A DNA stretch of 64,000 nt, from positions 1,814,001 through 1,878,000 of the forward strand of contig JAQPZY010001414.1 in assembly GCA_029931535.1 (NCBI GenBank), written 5' to 3'. Every line of letters starts with the position of its first letter. Within the stretch, counting starts at the first letter, position 1. The notes under the pieces were generated by a model. The model had not been told where the DNA came from, ran no database searches, and saw only the letters and a program-made list of their open reading frames with translations. The position numbers were made by a program, and so were the translations under genes. Source of the stretch: Margaritifera margaritifera (Eukaryota > Mollusca > Bivalvia > Unionida > Margaritiferidae). Below, in pieces: positions 23,059 through 33,268 of this stretch.

Positions 23059-23209
23059 GCGGCGGTATGTGGCATATGGGCAGTTCGTTCAATGGTGTTG
23101 GGGTTTCTTGGGCAAAGAAGTCAGAGTCCCGTTGCCAGCATGTGCTCTGCACAGAACACGTCAATCTTTCCCATCTGATACCTATGTTGGATTCCAATGG
23201 CTTAACTAG
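23059..23209 (+). CDS. P2X7-domain gene, exon 3 and stop
   Basis: The exon follows an ag acceptor and completes the split glutamate codon. It reads RRYVAYGQFVQWCWGFLGKE, then VRVPLPACALHRTRQSFPSD and YVGFQWLN, stopping at TAG (23207-23209). This is the C-terminal half of the P2X7 domain ('RY.AYRQFV.WCWG.LG....VPLP.CA...IR..FPS'), in frame with exon 2. Together the three exons would give about 193 residues, a usual length for stand-alone versions of this domain. The stop overlaps the end of the minus-strand transposase gene by 8 bp. Confidence 0.72.
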
Positions 23210-23383
23210 ATTTTGAATATCGCGACAAATGTGACGACACAGCCATCTCTTTCTCAGGACACTGGTACTGCGCACATAGTGGAGGAGGCAGGATATCTCT
23301 TGGCAACTGCAAGCCAGATTCCTCATTCATGTTGGCATTCTCCACTAGTACCTTGACCACTTCCATCAGACTATCAACATAGC
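23202..23383 (-). pseudogene. Transposase C-terminus, last exon
   Basis: An attatag acceptor opens the exon at 23383. It reads YVDSLMEVVKVLVENANMNE, then PPPLCAQYQCPEKEMAV and SHLSRYSKSS, stopping at TAA (23204-23202). The 'YVD.LM' start and the 'P.K..A...H.SRF' end match the tail of a large family of THAP/DDE transposon proteins in invertebrates. It joins in frame (phase 1) to the 23,877-23,729 exon. Confidence 0.62.
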
Positions 23384-23728
23384 CTATAATAAATAAAAAG
23401 TTATACATCAGATGACCAATCATGTGAAAGCTTAGTTTGTTGCACAAATCAGCTACTACATTTAGACCAAAAGAGGACAAATGTGTTTAAGAGTTTTTAA
23501 ATGGTAAAATTATGGAAATAAAATGCATCTCAAGTCTCTATATACCAATATACATGACCTGATTAGATTTGTACCAATTTAAAGAATTTTGATTGTATTT
23601 TTTTGTTGTTGTTGAAATTTATGACTTCGTATACATATTTTGCTAAAGAAACAGCTTTCACAATGCATTCATAAAACTTCTTACATGCTGTGAAGAAAAG
23701 TGTACATAAGAATAAGTGCAGAACTTAC

Positions 23729-23877
23729 AAAAAGTGTTTTTCACTTTAACTTCTTTGACAGAGTATTCCCCACATTCGTACTTAGGGAATGTAATCTGGT
23801 ATCGCAGTTGTCCATCTAATGTGGTAGCTTGCGGTTTCCAGTTGTTCTCTTCGAAATGTAATGCTGCTAATAACGCT
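23729..23877 (-). pseudogene. Transposase, penultimate exon
   Basis: The exon runs from an atttcag acceptor to a GTAAGT donor. It reads ALLAALHFEENNWKPQATT, then LDGQLRYQITFPKYECGEYS and VKEVKVKNTF. The 'LAALHFNEN..R.QA.T..G...Y.ISFPK...GEY.V' pattern is a family hallmark, and the frame is open throughout. It splices in phase with the exons on both sides. Confidence 0.66.
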
Positions 23878-24082
23878 CTGAAATAATAATAAAACATATT
23901 TTCTATAATTTTTCATACTGATATTTGTATACACCTATATTCTTCTAAAAAAATAGATTTTTTACATCCTTTTTTCTAGATTACTTTCATATTAAAACTT
24001 GCTTCAGCAATTTATAATAACTTTTTATTTATAAATATTCAAACACCCCAAAACAATTATGCAGAAAGTGTGAACAAAATAC

Positions 24083-24254
24083 CTGCAAATGGTGCCATAA
24101 TAGGAGAACCCAATAAGCTTAGGAGCAAAATGATTCAGCACACTGTGGATGCTTTCCAGCTCAAATGTTTGGTGCAGCGGTGACAACTGTTGTATCTCCT
24201 TGCTCACTTGGAGACTGTGAACCAAATCACAAAATCTGGCAACTGCAGCAGAAC
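24083..24254 (-). pseudogene. Transposase, 'NHFAPK' exon
   Basis: The exon follows a ctttgttag acceptor and reads SAAVARFCDLVHSLQVSKEI, then QQLSPLHQTFELESIHSVL and NHFAPKLIGFSYYGTICR, ending at a GTATTT donor. The 'I.QLSP..QT..LE..HSV.NHFAPK' block is the most conserved part of this transposase family and usually carries its last acidic catalytic residue (E in LESIHS). The frame is intact. Confidence 0.7.
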
Positions 24255-24535
24255 CTAACAAAGAAATTTGTTATTTACTTAACTGTTTGCCTAAATATTG
24301 TTAACCAGTATTCATTGAAAAATTTAAAACACTTGAGCTCAACCAGAACATTATCAAACAATCTTGCAGACATGCTGGAAATGTTATCTGGATTTCAAGG
24401 CTAAATTATGTATTTCTGTAAGTTCTGTAATTTTCAGTTGCAAAAATGTGTTCTTTTAAATTTAAATTAATATCCACCTGAAACACTGCAACAACATATT
24501 GCTACTCCCTGTAACAGCAAGAAATTTGGTCATAC

Positions 24536-24725
24536 CTGGCTTAAGCCATTTCTTCTTCATTTCACGTCAGTCTAGGTCGTCATGTAGGCATTTTGGGAAG
24601 AGGTCTCCATGTCCATCATGGATATTCTGTATGTGGTTCACTATTGAACGCCACTTTGCCAGCATCACTGCTTTGTTATCATCAGGCGTTGATGCTGCCA
24701 CCCAGTTCCAAATGTAGCCATCAAA
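24536..24725 (-). pseudogene. Transposase, 'KWRSIVNHI' exon with a stop
   Basis: The minus strand reads YIWNWVAASTPDDNKAVML, AKWRSIVNHIQNIHDGHGD and LFPKCLHDDLD, then a TGA at 24,569-24,567, then REMKKKWLKPG up to a phase 1 donor (g|gtatg). The family consensus here is 'KW.S..NHI.N.H.H....FP.C.H.....KWL.PG', so the stop is a defect inside a recognised block. Upstream it runs straight into THAP sequence without the central catalytic region, which points to an internal deletion. Confidence 0.68.
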
Positions 24726-24929
24726 CTCTGACTGGACCCAAAAGAATTGGGTTGAAAATGCTCACTACAGATTGTCGCATATTTTTGATGACTCTCTCCA
24801 ATCCGCTCATGTCAACCGCACAAACCGGAACCAAAGTCCTCTATATTTAATGTCCGTGGGAAAAAAATGCAATGAAACACCATCTTCTGGTGCATTGCTA
24901 CATCCACCAACAATACACCTCTTTCCCAT
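24726..24929 (-). pseudogene. THAP zinc-finger domain, frameshifted
   Basis: The ATG at 24929 on minus opens MGKRCIVGGCSNAPEDGVSL, then HFFPTDIKYRGLWFRFVRLT, a TGA at 24,809-24,807, ADWRE, and after a one-base shift YATICSEHFQPNSFGSSQS. The C..GC, HFFP, tryptophan and C..HF pattern is a C2CH THAP domain, used by P-element-like and Kolobok-like transposases to bind their ends. The TGA replaces the arginine of the usual 'TRADW'. The reading continues from here into the transposase C-terminus with the middle missing. Confidence 0.75.
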
Positions 24930-25011
24930 ACTGAATAATACACGCAATCAGAAAACAATCCAGAGAAACTTCACCCTTGACAACGATAAAACAATGGTGG
25001 CTAGCAATGCT

Positions 25012-25034
25012 GGATTCCTCTTGTGACGTCACAC
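25012..25034 (-). promoter_or_regulatory. CRE palindrome ahead of the THAP gene
   Basis: TGACGTCA lies within TGACGTCACAAGAGGAA on the minus strand, about 85-105 bp upstream of the THAP start codon. It mirrors 21,581-21,600. CREB/ATF-type factors bind TGACGTCA; use here is an inference. Confidence 0.4.
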
Positions 25035-25699
25035 TGTGTCCAGGCACAGAAACTGCCGAAGTTGTACATGGCTTAGGGGGAATATTCATGACATATACAT
25101 TTAAACTGTCTCACCAACCATTGATCGCATCGGGTCGAATTTTTCAGATACTGCATGAATCATCATATTGAATTATTTAGAGTTAAGTGATATAGGGGTC
25201 TCAGGTCTACCTTGAAAGCTTGTGATCAGCGGCAATGTTTCTTTGAAGTCTGATTTTTACTCCATATATAAGATTCAAAACATGATTATTTTGGTAGGTT
25301 GAACAACAGCACCATTGAATCACCATTCAATCTCTAATGCAGTGTTGCACCTAGGATCCAAAGGTCTGGGGACACCGTGTCCCTCACCCTCCAGAATTGG
25401 GGGACACAACATTTTAAAGGGACAAAGGAATATTGTAGTACATAATCCACTAGAAGTGCTAACAAAGGAGATAATCTTATTTGCTTCAAGTAACTCGCGA
25501 AAACGTCAACATGTTTGAATATCTGGTCACGCGCACTGAACCCCCTTGGGACCTTATAACACTTTTTGAGTTTCAAAAAAAAACCAACACTGTCTGGAAA
25601 TATGGCAACTATGCGTCCAGCTAGCCCCATGTTGGCCTGGTTACAAAAATCAGAAATTGGCATCACCAATAGAGGCAGTGGTTCCGATTCTGATAGCGT

Positions 25700-26302
25700 C
25701 AGCATAATTTCCACAAAGAAAGAGATCAAACACTTTGATATATTGTTCTTAATGGAAAGGAATATGTATTGTCTTATTCTGTGATGATTTTTTGAAAACA
25801 CATCACTGTCTTGACTCTTGAAGAATTTGTCCTCGGTTAATTCACTTAATTAGGATTCAGGTAGTTTTGTCTCTTTTTTGTACATCCATTAATAAATTTT
25901 ATGTTCCATTTTTTTTCTTCAGATTGTGAAAGGTCATTCTCCTCAATGAATAGAATTAAGAGTGTTTTGAGGAACAGGTTGACACAGAGGGTACTGAACT
26001 ACCTGATGACAATCAGTACTGAAGGAAAATCCTTAAAAGACTTTAATTTTGATGTGGCAGTCAGTATATATGGCAAAAAGAAAAAAAGATATCATTTATT
26101 TAAATTAAGAAACAAACAAGATAGACATTAAGCCTTGTTAAAATCTAGGTAAATAATGAATACTATGTAAATATATACTTCTTTTTTATTTCATTGCTAT
26201 TAATTTGTTTCACTTTTATGACATTAACGCACACTTTTTAAACCATTGGTATGACCCTAACACGCTTACCCTGATGCTATTGAAAATTACTGGGGAGATC
26301 AC
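25700..26302 (+). mobile_element. hAT element 3' end with C-terminal dimerisation relic
   Basis: At about 25,922-26,050 the plus strand reads DCERSFSSMNRIKSVLRNRL and then NYLMTISTEGKSLKDFNFD. This matches the hAT C-terminal dimerisation region ('CERSFS.M..IK...R.R......LL.IS.EG'). On minus from 26,302 the sequence reads CAGTGATCTCCCCAGTAA, a hAT-like terminus in the position expected for the right end of the same element. The catalytic body is absent. A similar terminus (CAGTGTTCTCCCCAGGA) lies at 17,406. Confidence 0.65.
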
Positions 26303-26627
26303 TGCAAACCAGTAGATTTACAAATCTGATCAGTAGATTGGCCTCTAAACCAGTAGATTTTTTATCGGCATAAATTTTATGTTTCAAGAAGATGGAAAAC
26401 AAAACAAGTGCTTTTTTTGCCATATTAATATGTATTCTCTTCATTCTAGAATAAAACAGCAAGTTTAAACATGAATCAGATTCGGATTCTGATGGAAAAT
26501 GTTACAATAACAATTAATACAAGACAGTATACAGTCAAATAATGAAAAAGGAAGAGTTGTTTATCTGATAGTTCACTGCAAAGATTTTTCTTTTATAAAA
26601 TGCAATAGTTTAGTTTCCTTCACAAGA

Positions 26628-26858
26628 TCACTGACGACATTCATTGTGATTATTATGCTTCAGACTTAACAGGCTCTCAAAAGTTCTCTGGTGCAAATTT
26701 CCTCTTGAATCACTTTGTATTTTGTGAAGAATGGAGAATGTCCTCTCTGTATCAGCATTAGAATTTTGTATTGACAGGACAACCATGCTCATCCTTCGAA
26801 GAAGTTCTAACTTCAGTTTTCCTGTTACTGGTTTGTAAGGTTGCTGACTACTTTCCAA
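26628..26858 (-). pseudogene. hAT transposase C-terminal fragment, minus strand
   Basis: The minus strand reads MVVLSIQNSNADTERTFSIL, then HKIQSDSRGNLHQRTFESL and LSLKHN. The 'SNAD.ER.FS...KI....R..L...T...LL..K' pattern is the hAT dimerisation block of a different lineage from the plus-strand relic 500 bp away. The frame is open over 76 codons, but no catalytic block adjoins it. Confidence 0.65.
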
Positions 26859-27189
26859 TACTCCTCCATGCTATGTTCACCCAGAGGAGGAAGTTTCTGA
26901 CTTCAACTTGAAATGTACTCCTCAGCCTCATCCTCAAGGGCTTCTTTCTCTTCATGGCCCAGATACAAAAATCTGTTGGCAAGTTTCACCACTGTATATT
27001 AAACTAATAAAGACTGATTGAGACTTCAAAAAAAAATGAAAAAAAAAATACATCATGTATTTATGCTTTTATGAATAATTTATCCAAACTTTAAAATTAA
27101 TTATCTTGTAATATATTTGTAACTGATATATTGTATCTAGGGCCTAACTTATTTTACGTTCATGAAAACTTCAAATAGTTTATGAAATA

Positions 27190-27345
27190 AAAAAATGCAC
27201 ACCTTTGAAACACACAATGCAAAATCAGGGCCTCTGCTACTTGCCTCCACACAATTATACTCTGATATCCTAGCATTGTTGAACTTGTTGTAATATTTCT
27301 TAGCCGGTGGTTTCTTAGCATTGAGAGAAAGCACATGTTTCGGCA
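27190..27345 (-). pseudogene. Possible hAT N-terminal (BED-like) exon
   Basis: The minus strand reads MPKHVLSLNAKKPPAKKYYN, then KFNNARISEYNCVEASSRGP and DFALCVSK before a possible GTGTGC donor. The 'C...SS.G...A.C' arrangement resembles the start of a BED-type finger in hAT proteins, and it lies 5' of the 26,858 fragment on the same strand. Half of the zinc ligands are not seen, so this is tentative. Confidence 0.35.
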
Positions 27346-28153
27346 TTTTGACATGAATTGAACAAAAAAAAATGTAAGAGCTGTCCTCTTTAACAATACA
27401 ATAGCAATTAAACAAAATCAAAATACTTACTCTAGTGTGTCTGCAGATTTTTTTTTTAAATTTTATGGTCAGTCTCCATTTTATCTCCTCTCAGCCCAGG
27501 GTAGGCCAATTTTCATCAAAAGGCTCAGAAGACATCACGGACCACCTTTTATCCCTTTATTAATTATAACACCTAAAAAAACATCCCGCATTTGGCCTCA
27601 AACTCCTCAAATTCCAACAATAAGGTAATTAACAGCTTGCTGTGTACACATGTCAGCAGTTCTTTAAGAATTCTAATCCTACTGCTGTCATGCATCATCG
27701 CACCGGTCGTTGTACTGGTAGAACATTTCTGGTCCCATTTGACTGGTTCTGGCTGGTTTCTCTAATCTGTTGATAGAACACGTAAAAATACCGTATTTGG
27801 GGTTTTTTATTAATTCTTTTTTTAAATTTAATTATTTGAATTTTCAAAAGCGGTAGATTTCAACTACTAAACGGGATACACAGTAGACGGCTTTTAAAAC
27901 TGTATTTTTGGCCTACCGCCGGTAGAATCATATCTATGAAAATTTTTAAGAACTGAATTCACATACCATGGACTTCAAAGTGAAGTGGCAACAAAACAAC
28001 ATTTCAGGTGTAATGGATAACCTGTGATTGAAAAAGGAATGGATGTTTCTGTCTGGGAAAACTGGTTGTCAGCGAGTTTTAAATGAAGATATGCTGCTTG
28101 AAGTCTAATGCCTACTAACTGGGCCAGATTGGATGAACTTTTTTTCAAACAAG

Positions 28154-28412
28154 AAATATGATGTCCAAAAGAGTAGCAATGATGGTCTGATTATTAAAAA
28201 GAAAGGGAATAGACAGTTCTATATGCAAATACAGATGACAATGTTTTTGCACTGGTCTTCGGAAATTTTAACTTCTTGTATGGCTTAGTGCAGATGAGCA
28301 CAAGTACATGAATGTAAAGTATGATGAAAATTATGTAAATGGTCATGTTCCAAGACTAAATACATTTTATGCAGAGAAAATGATGTTGTGCATAGTTGAT
28401 GAAATTGAATGA
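28154..28412 (+). pseudogene. YqaJ-like exonuclease/recombinase fragment
   Basis: The plus strand reads KYDVQKSSNDGLIIKKKGNR and QFYMQIQMTMF. After a frame change it reads LVWLSADEHKYMNVKYDE and NYVNGHVPRLNTFYAEKMML. YqaJ-domain proteins of invertebrate transposons have the same order: 'YY.QVQ.QM', then 'F.VW......V.YDE.F', then 'L..FY...L'. One frameshift lies around 28,245-28,265. The upstream acidic catalytic residues were not found. Confidence 0.42.
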
Positions 28413-30195
28413 AATCAGAATTTAGTAAACTGACATTTTAAACTTTAATTATAACAAGATATTTGTAGTCAATTTTCACATCTTAAAAATAAAATTAGTG
28501 ACCCCAAAAAATAATTATGACCCTTATTTGGAGCAATATTACAAAGTTCATGAAGCAGAGTCAAGTGTTAAAATGTGGAATTGGAAGGAGAAGAAACTGG
28601 CACCGAGCTGATTCTCAAGAAATATTTTTTATTATGTTTTTTAAATAGAGAAACGCTAAAGATCAATTTTCTGTTCATTATGACAATATTCATATTTATA
28701 TTCACAAAAAATTACATGAATGGGTTTTCTTTCCTTCCAAATTCTGCAAAATGGTTCAACTTTTACCTTGTATTCACCTATACTAAATATGAAAATTTAA
28801 TTTGAATACCAGTGTCTCTAGATATGAATCTTGCCTACAGTACATGGCCTGACAGTGATAATATCTTGGTAATTCGCAGTAACCCGAGTCTAACACAGAA
28901 AATATATTAAACACAAGTTGTATTTAAATTTTGTAATAAATTTAATATAATGACTAACATTACATCTGTGCAAGGCCAAAAAAGAAAAATTTGTTTCCGT
29001 TCAGCCGACTGTCAATGTTTATCATTGCTGATCCTAGCACTTTTTTCCCCCATGGTAAAAAAAAAAAATTATCACAAAGCCGAAATTGCCGAAATTGATT
29101 TGTGCACCTAACAGAGCCAGTTTTGCCCAGTACTTTGAAGCACTTGAAATATTATTTGATTTATATGTTAAAAAAAAAAGCCTACCCTAATTTTAAAACC
29201 AGTGTAATAGGAAACATTTTTTTTTGTTGGCCTAATCTGATTCCTTGGTATAAATGTCAGTGTTTTTATTAAAATGAAGTTTTTGTGTTTTCGAACCCAA
29301 TTTATGTCATACTGTTGTCATTGTTTACATTTTTTACATAGCCACGTGCCAGGAAAAGGTACAGTTCTTGCTGTCATGGGTGACCTTTACAAAAAGACAT
29401 AATTCAGGGTTCTGACACAAATATTCGCACACATTTTACCATTATTTTTGTAAAAGAAACTCCAAAGCATTTACGAAACAGGTGTAGGTGAGAGTATATG
29501 TTCATTTTACAAGTTTTTCTCCGTTCTGAAAAAATCTGTTGTCATTATTTCTGCTGAATATGTTGCGGAAAATCCCCAAAGTTATATACACCAAATATGG
29601 ACAGTTGACGTTTCAACCATGAATACATTTGGATGTAATAATGTCAGCTGGCTTTGTACATCTGAAAGCAGAGCATGTACCTGGTGCAATGCAGTTGCCA
29701 TTTTGAAAAATGTTAATCTTGATCACTAGAACCCTCTAGGGGCAGCACCTGTTGCTAATATATGGTTGAGCCAAGAAAGAATGGAACATTTTTAAAGACA
29801 CATGTTAACATTTAAGACTAGTCATTGCAAATACTGGCTACAGAAAAAAAGTTTTCAACTTTCATGTGTGGGAACCTCACCCCTTCACTTAAAATTCACA
29901 TTTGGTTTGAAAACTAAAACAAGATGAGCGTGTTAGGGACCCCCTGGCAACAAACAGGTTACAAATGAATCAATGATATGACAAAACTCTGTGCATTTTT
30001 TAAAAAATGTTCTTGTTGCTTTTTTGTTTTTAAAATCTCAAGTGGGGTACAAACTGCCAGCGCGGGGGAAGGGGTGGGTAGGCAAATAATTTATGAGACA
30101 CCAGCTTACATGTATTTTCACAAATTAAACCAGATTTTGCTATTTTTGTCAACAGCAAGTACAACTTTGATCTGTAAAGAGTTCAAGAATCGTAC
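28413..30195. other. No gene recognised; scattered repeat traces
   Basis: Bases of about 29,890-29,945 match the reverse complement of 8,034-8,090 ('gtgttagggaccccctggc'). Bases of about 29,810-29,880 resemble 8,240-8,310 ('gactagtcattgcaaatact'). Poly-A and poly-T runs are common. No coding region is supported. Confidence 0.45.
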
Positions 30196-30558
30196 ATGAC
30201 GACAAAGTTGTTATTCGGAATCGATATGCTTTTATTTGGGATGATTAATGCAATTTTTTATTTTTTGTTTGCAACTAATATAATGGATATAATAGGGATT
30301 TTCTTGAGGTATAAAATAGACCGCATATGGAAAAATAATAATTGTGAGTCCATGAACCACGTTCTAAAACAGACAGTTCACTGGAAGACGAAAACGCTGA
30401 CGGAATTTGTACAACTAATACATGAATTAGTAACCGGACAATTCAGAAATCTGAGGAGTGCTCTAGTATGCACTGGACAAAGGAAACAAAAAATTAATGT
30501 ACGAACTGTGACAATTACAGCTAACAAATCTAAACATGAACCAGAGATTTCGTCATAA
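30196..30558 (+). pseudogene. Transposase fragment (MULE-like, 'NNNCESMNHVLK')
   Basis: The 3' two thirds of this frame read IWKNNNCESMNHVLKQTVHW, then KTKTLTEFVQLIHELVTGQF and RNLRSALVCTGQ. The 'NN..ES.NHVLK...W.....L.EL......V..Q.....RA..G.G' pattern occurs at the end of the DDE core of Mutator-like proteins in molluscs and other invertebrates. The first 35 residues are hydrophobic and look like read-in from non-coding DNA. No upstream catalytic block is visible. Confidence 0.45.
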
Positions 30559-33180
30559 TGTGCTAGATTTTATTGTTTTCGGTTAGGTTTATTTTACCTT
30601 GTCTTGTGCAACATGACTTGTAGTTCGATTTTCAAGAGGAACATAATCTTGAATACTATTGGATTAATTAATTCATCTGCGTGCTCAAATTATTCATTCA
30701 TTGAAACTTGATCCATTATGTGTGTAATTAAACGTAAATATTAAATTCTGCCAAATAATGAATAATACATGTTTTTTTACAAAAATGCTTTCCTGAGTTG
30801 TCTTTGTCTATCATCATATATCGTGGCTTGTTACGATCACAATATTAATCTCACTCTTGCATATATACTATCGTATACACTTTTGGTACTTTGTTAAATT
30901 TAACTTTCACTTTGTGTATGTATTTCAATTCGCCGTTTATCATATATATGTCAAATCAAGTAAAGAATAAATAATTCATATAAATTTAAATTATTTTGCT
31001 TTTTATTATTATTCAAACATGTATGACTATTCCCCGTTCACATATTTCCAAGAAGAAGACTTTCTTAAAACCCTTACAATCGACTGTCATATCATCAAAA
31101 GCAGTATATATAAGTAAATGTTTCACTATTGCCAAATATTTGGAAACCTTTTAAACAAAAATTAAATTAAATGTTATTTATTTGTCAAAAACTATATCAT
31201 TAAAAGTTAAAGTAAATATATAATATAATGTCGGCAAATACTTTTGATACTTCGATACTTTTCACTTTCACTCTGTGTATGTATTACTACGATTCGCCAT
31301 GTATCAGGTCTGTCGAATCAAGTACGACCGAGTGACATCATTACATGAATTGTGCTATAAATAGGAAAAAAGTAAATAATTCGTATCAAAATCACATAAA
31401 TCTTATTTTATTTTGCTTTATATTATTATTCAAACAAAAGCAAATCATAATTCCTGTGTGTACACCGATATATACAGAGAGAACATGTAAATACATGTGT
31501 ATTTCGGTTTTTCAGTGTATTTCGGTGTTTCTAGTAACCGCTTTGTTTTGTTCTCATGACTTGCTAAGATCAGTGTAATATATGTCTTGACTGTAATTTG
31601 AACCAAGTAAAATTTCTTCATAAAAGTGTGTGAACATGTGATTTGCATAACGTAAAATTACCCTCACTGAAGCACTTCCGTTGTCAAATCTTCAATTTTG
31701 AAGGTGCGTAGTTTTTGCACAGTGTCAAGCTCTTCAATTTTGCATGTAGTCCGCAATCCCATAATGCTTGAATTGAAGTGATCGGTGCAAACGTAATCCC
31801 ATCTGAGTTGCACTATTTTTGTCCTTTTCAGTGCATAACTGAAACCGAGGCCGGGAAGGAAGCCTAATATAAGTGCAGCATTACAGCCTGTTCCAAAATG
31901 CTTCAAGCTATGTATTCAGTATCTAAAAACAAGACGAGTGCAGGATGTCTGCAAATTAGCCAAAATTATAAATATTTTACAAATACTTTTTTTCTAAATG
32001 TGCTCGAACACTTCAGTTTTGATAACTTATATTTTCTAATAATTGAATGCAGGCATACTGATTACCGATATCACCATTAATTGAGATACTAGTAATGCTC
32101 TTTCCATAATAGCAATACATTTGAAGAAACTCCAATTATTCCTACTTTTTAAATAGCCTGAAAGATTCTGGTGAAGTGCCCTCTATTTTGACTCCTCTCA
32201 TACCGCCCATCTGTCGTAAAAAAAAAACACTGCTTGAAAAACTGGATTCATTATCGCCAAAATGACCATATCACTCTTGATGTCTGAGAACTCTTCTTCC
32301 TCCTCAAGTTGAAGTTCACATCTGTTTGTAACTCATTTTCAAGCAGAATGTAGAATGATCGAGAGAGTGATTTTTGTTTCCGAGTGCCAGCCATTGGTCA
32401 GCTCGTTTGCGTTGACCTCCATATTAAAGGATATGCATTGAGAATAACAATTAATTTTACAGCATACTTTCCAAAAGCCTGGCACAAACCAAAACACAAA
32501 CGCTGTACCTCTCAGCAGATTCTAATGGACTGCTCACCAATAATATTGCCAGCAAGGTATTAGTCATCATGTCAGTTCCTTTTGATCAGGACTACAAGAC
32601 GTATATATTCAAATAGTTTTAAGTTTAGAATCGCTCGTAAATGTTTCCTGAAAGGTTCTGTACATTTTTTTAAATGTATAGTTTAATATGGAGTTGTTAT
32701 CAAGAAGAAAAAAAAAACATTTTTTTAAATGCTATGCCAAAGATTGACGAATTGATAAAGCAAAGATAGCCACTCTAAACAATTGTCATACGAATATTTT
32801 CAGAATATGTATTATTTTTTTCCCTCGAAAATACGACCATCTTGACAGAAAGAAATCGAATAGGCATTTAGACGCTGAGGAAAACTACCGCTTGTCGCAT
32901 GTCCCGCACTACCCTTTTTTTACGCACTGTTATAAAGAACATGTTTACTTAAGCGAAGACGCTTAGTACAAATATAATTTTTAATACATGTAAAATGTGC
33001 CGTTATCTTTTTGGGCCATGCACTATATATGGTACAATCAATAAACCGTATTTTTTCACTCTGCTACGAACACAGTACACTTTTATTATCACTTTTATTA
33101 TCGACGTGTTTATCTCAGCAAATTCCATACGATATAGTGGCACAGCTTCTACATACACTGAAGAGTTTTTATTTTAATAT
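30559..33180. other. No gene recognised
   Basis: Two near-parallel stretches (about 30,870-31,010 and 31,230-31,430) share 'ttttcactttcactctgtgtatgtat', 'attcgcc.tttatca' and 'aagtaaataattc.tat', so a local direct duplication of about 150 bp is likely. A minus-strand open frame at 31,906-31,664 has a C..HF motif (YVCTDHFNSS) but no other THAP feature. Confidence 0.45.
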
Positions 33181-33197
33181 ATATGTATGTATATATG

Positions 33198-33267
<70 letters not shown>
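33181..33267. repeat. (AT)n(GT)n microsatellite
   Basis: A pure AT tract (about 33,202-33,230) passes directly into a pure GT tract (33,231-33,267). Confidence 0.95.

Positions 33268-33268
<1 letters not shown>

Larger units (their letters stand above)
20859..25617. mobile_element. Two-gene TIR transposon (P2X7-domain gene and THAP/DDE gene)
   Basis: The outer ends match the inverted termini of the 6,317-8,033 element: 'aaatacatgccataacacg' at about 20,861 and 'atatggcaactatgcg' ending at about 25,615. Inside are two split genes in convergent orientation: a P2X7-domain gene (plus, 21,617-23,209) and a THAP plus transposase C-terminus relic (minus, 24,929-23,202). Subterminal stretches at about 21,440-21,612 and 25,120-25,010 resemble each other in inverted orientation, including 'tgacgtcacaagagg'. 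THAP domains and this transposase C-terminus suggest a Kolobok-like element, but I could not confirm the superfamily or a target duplication. Confidence 0.66.

Noticed and set aside
25334..25801. 155-residue open frame on minus
   Set aside because: It crosses the end of the two-gene element and the adjoining hAT debris; no domain is seen and the composition follows the repeat.
31664..31906. Minus-strand frame with a C..HF motif, considered as a THAP domain
   Set aside because: Only one zinc-ligand pair is present; the N-terminal C..GC, the proline block and the tryptophan are missing.
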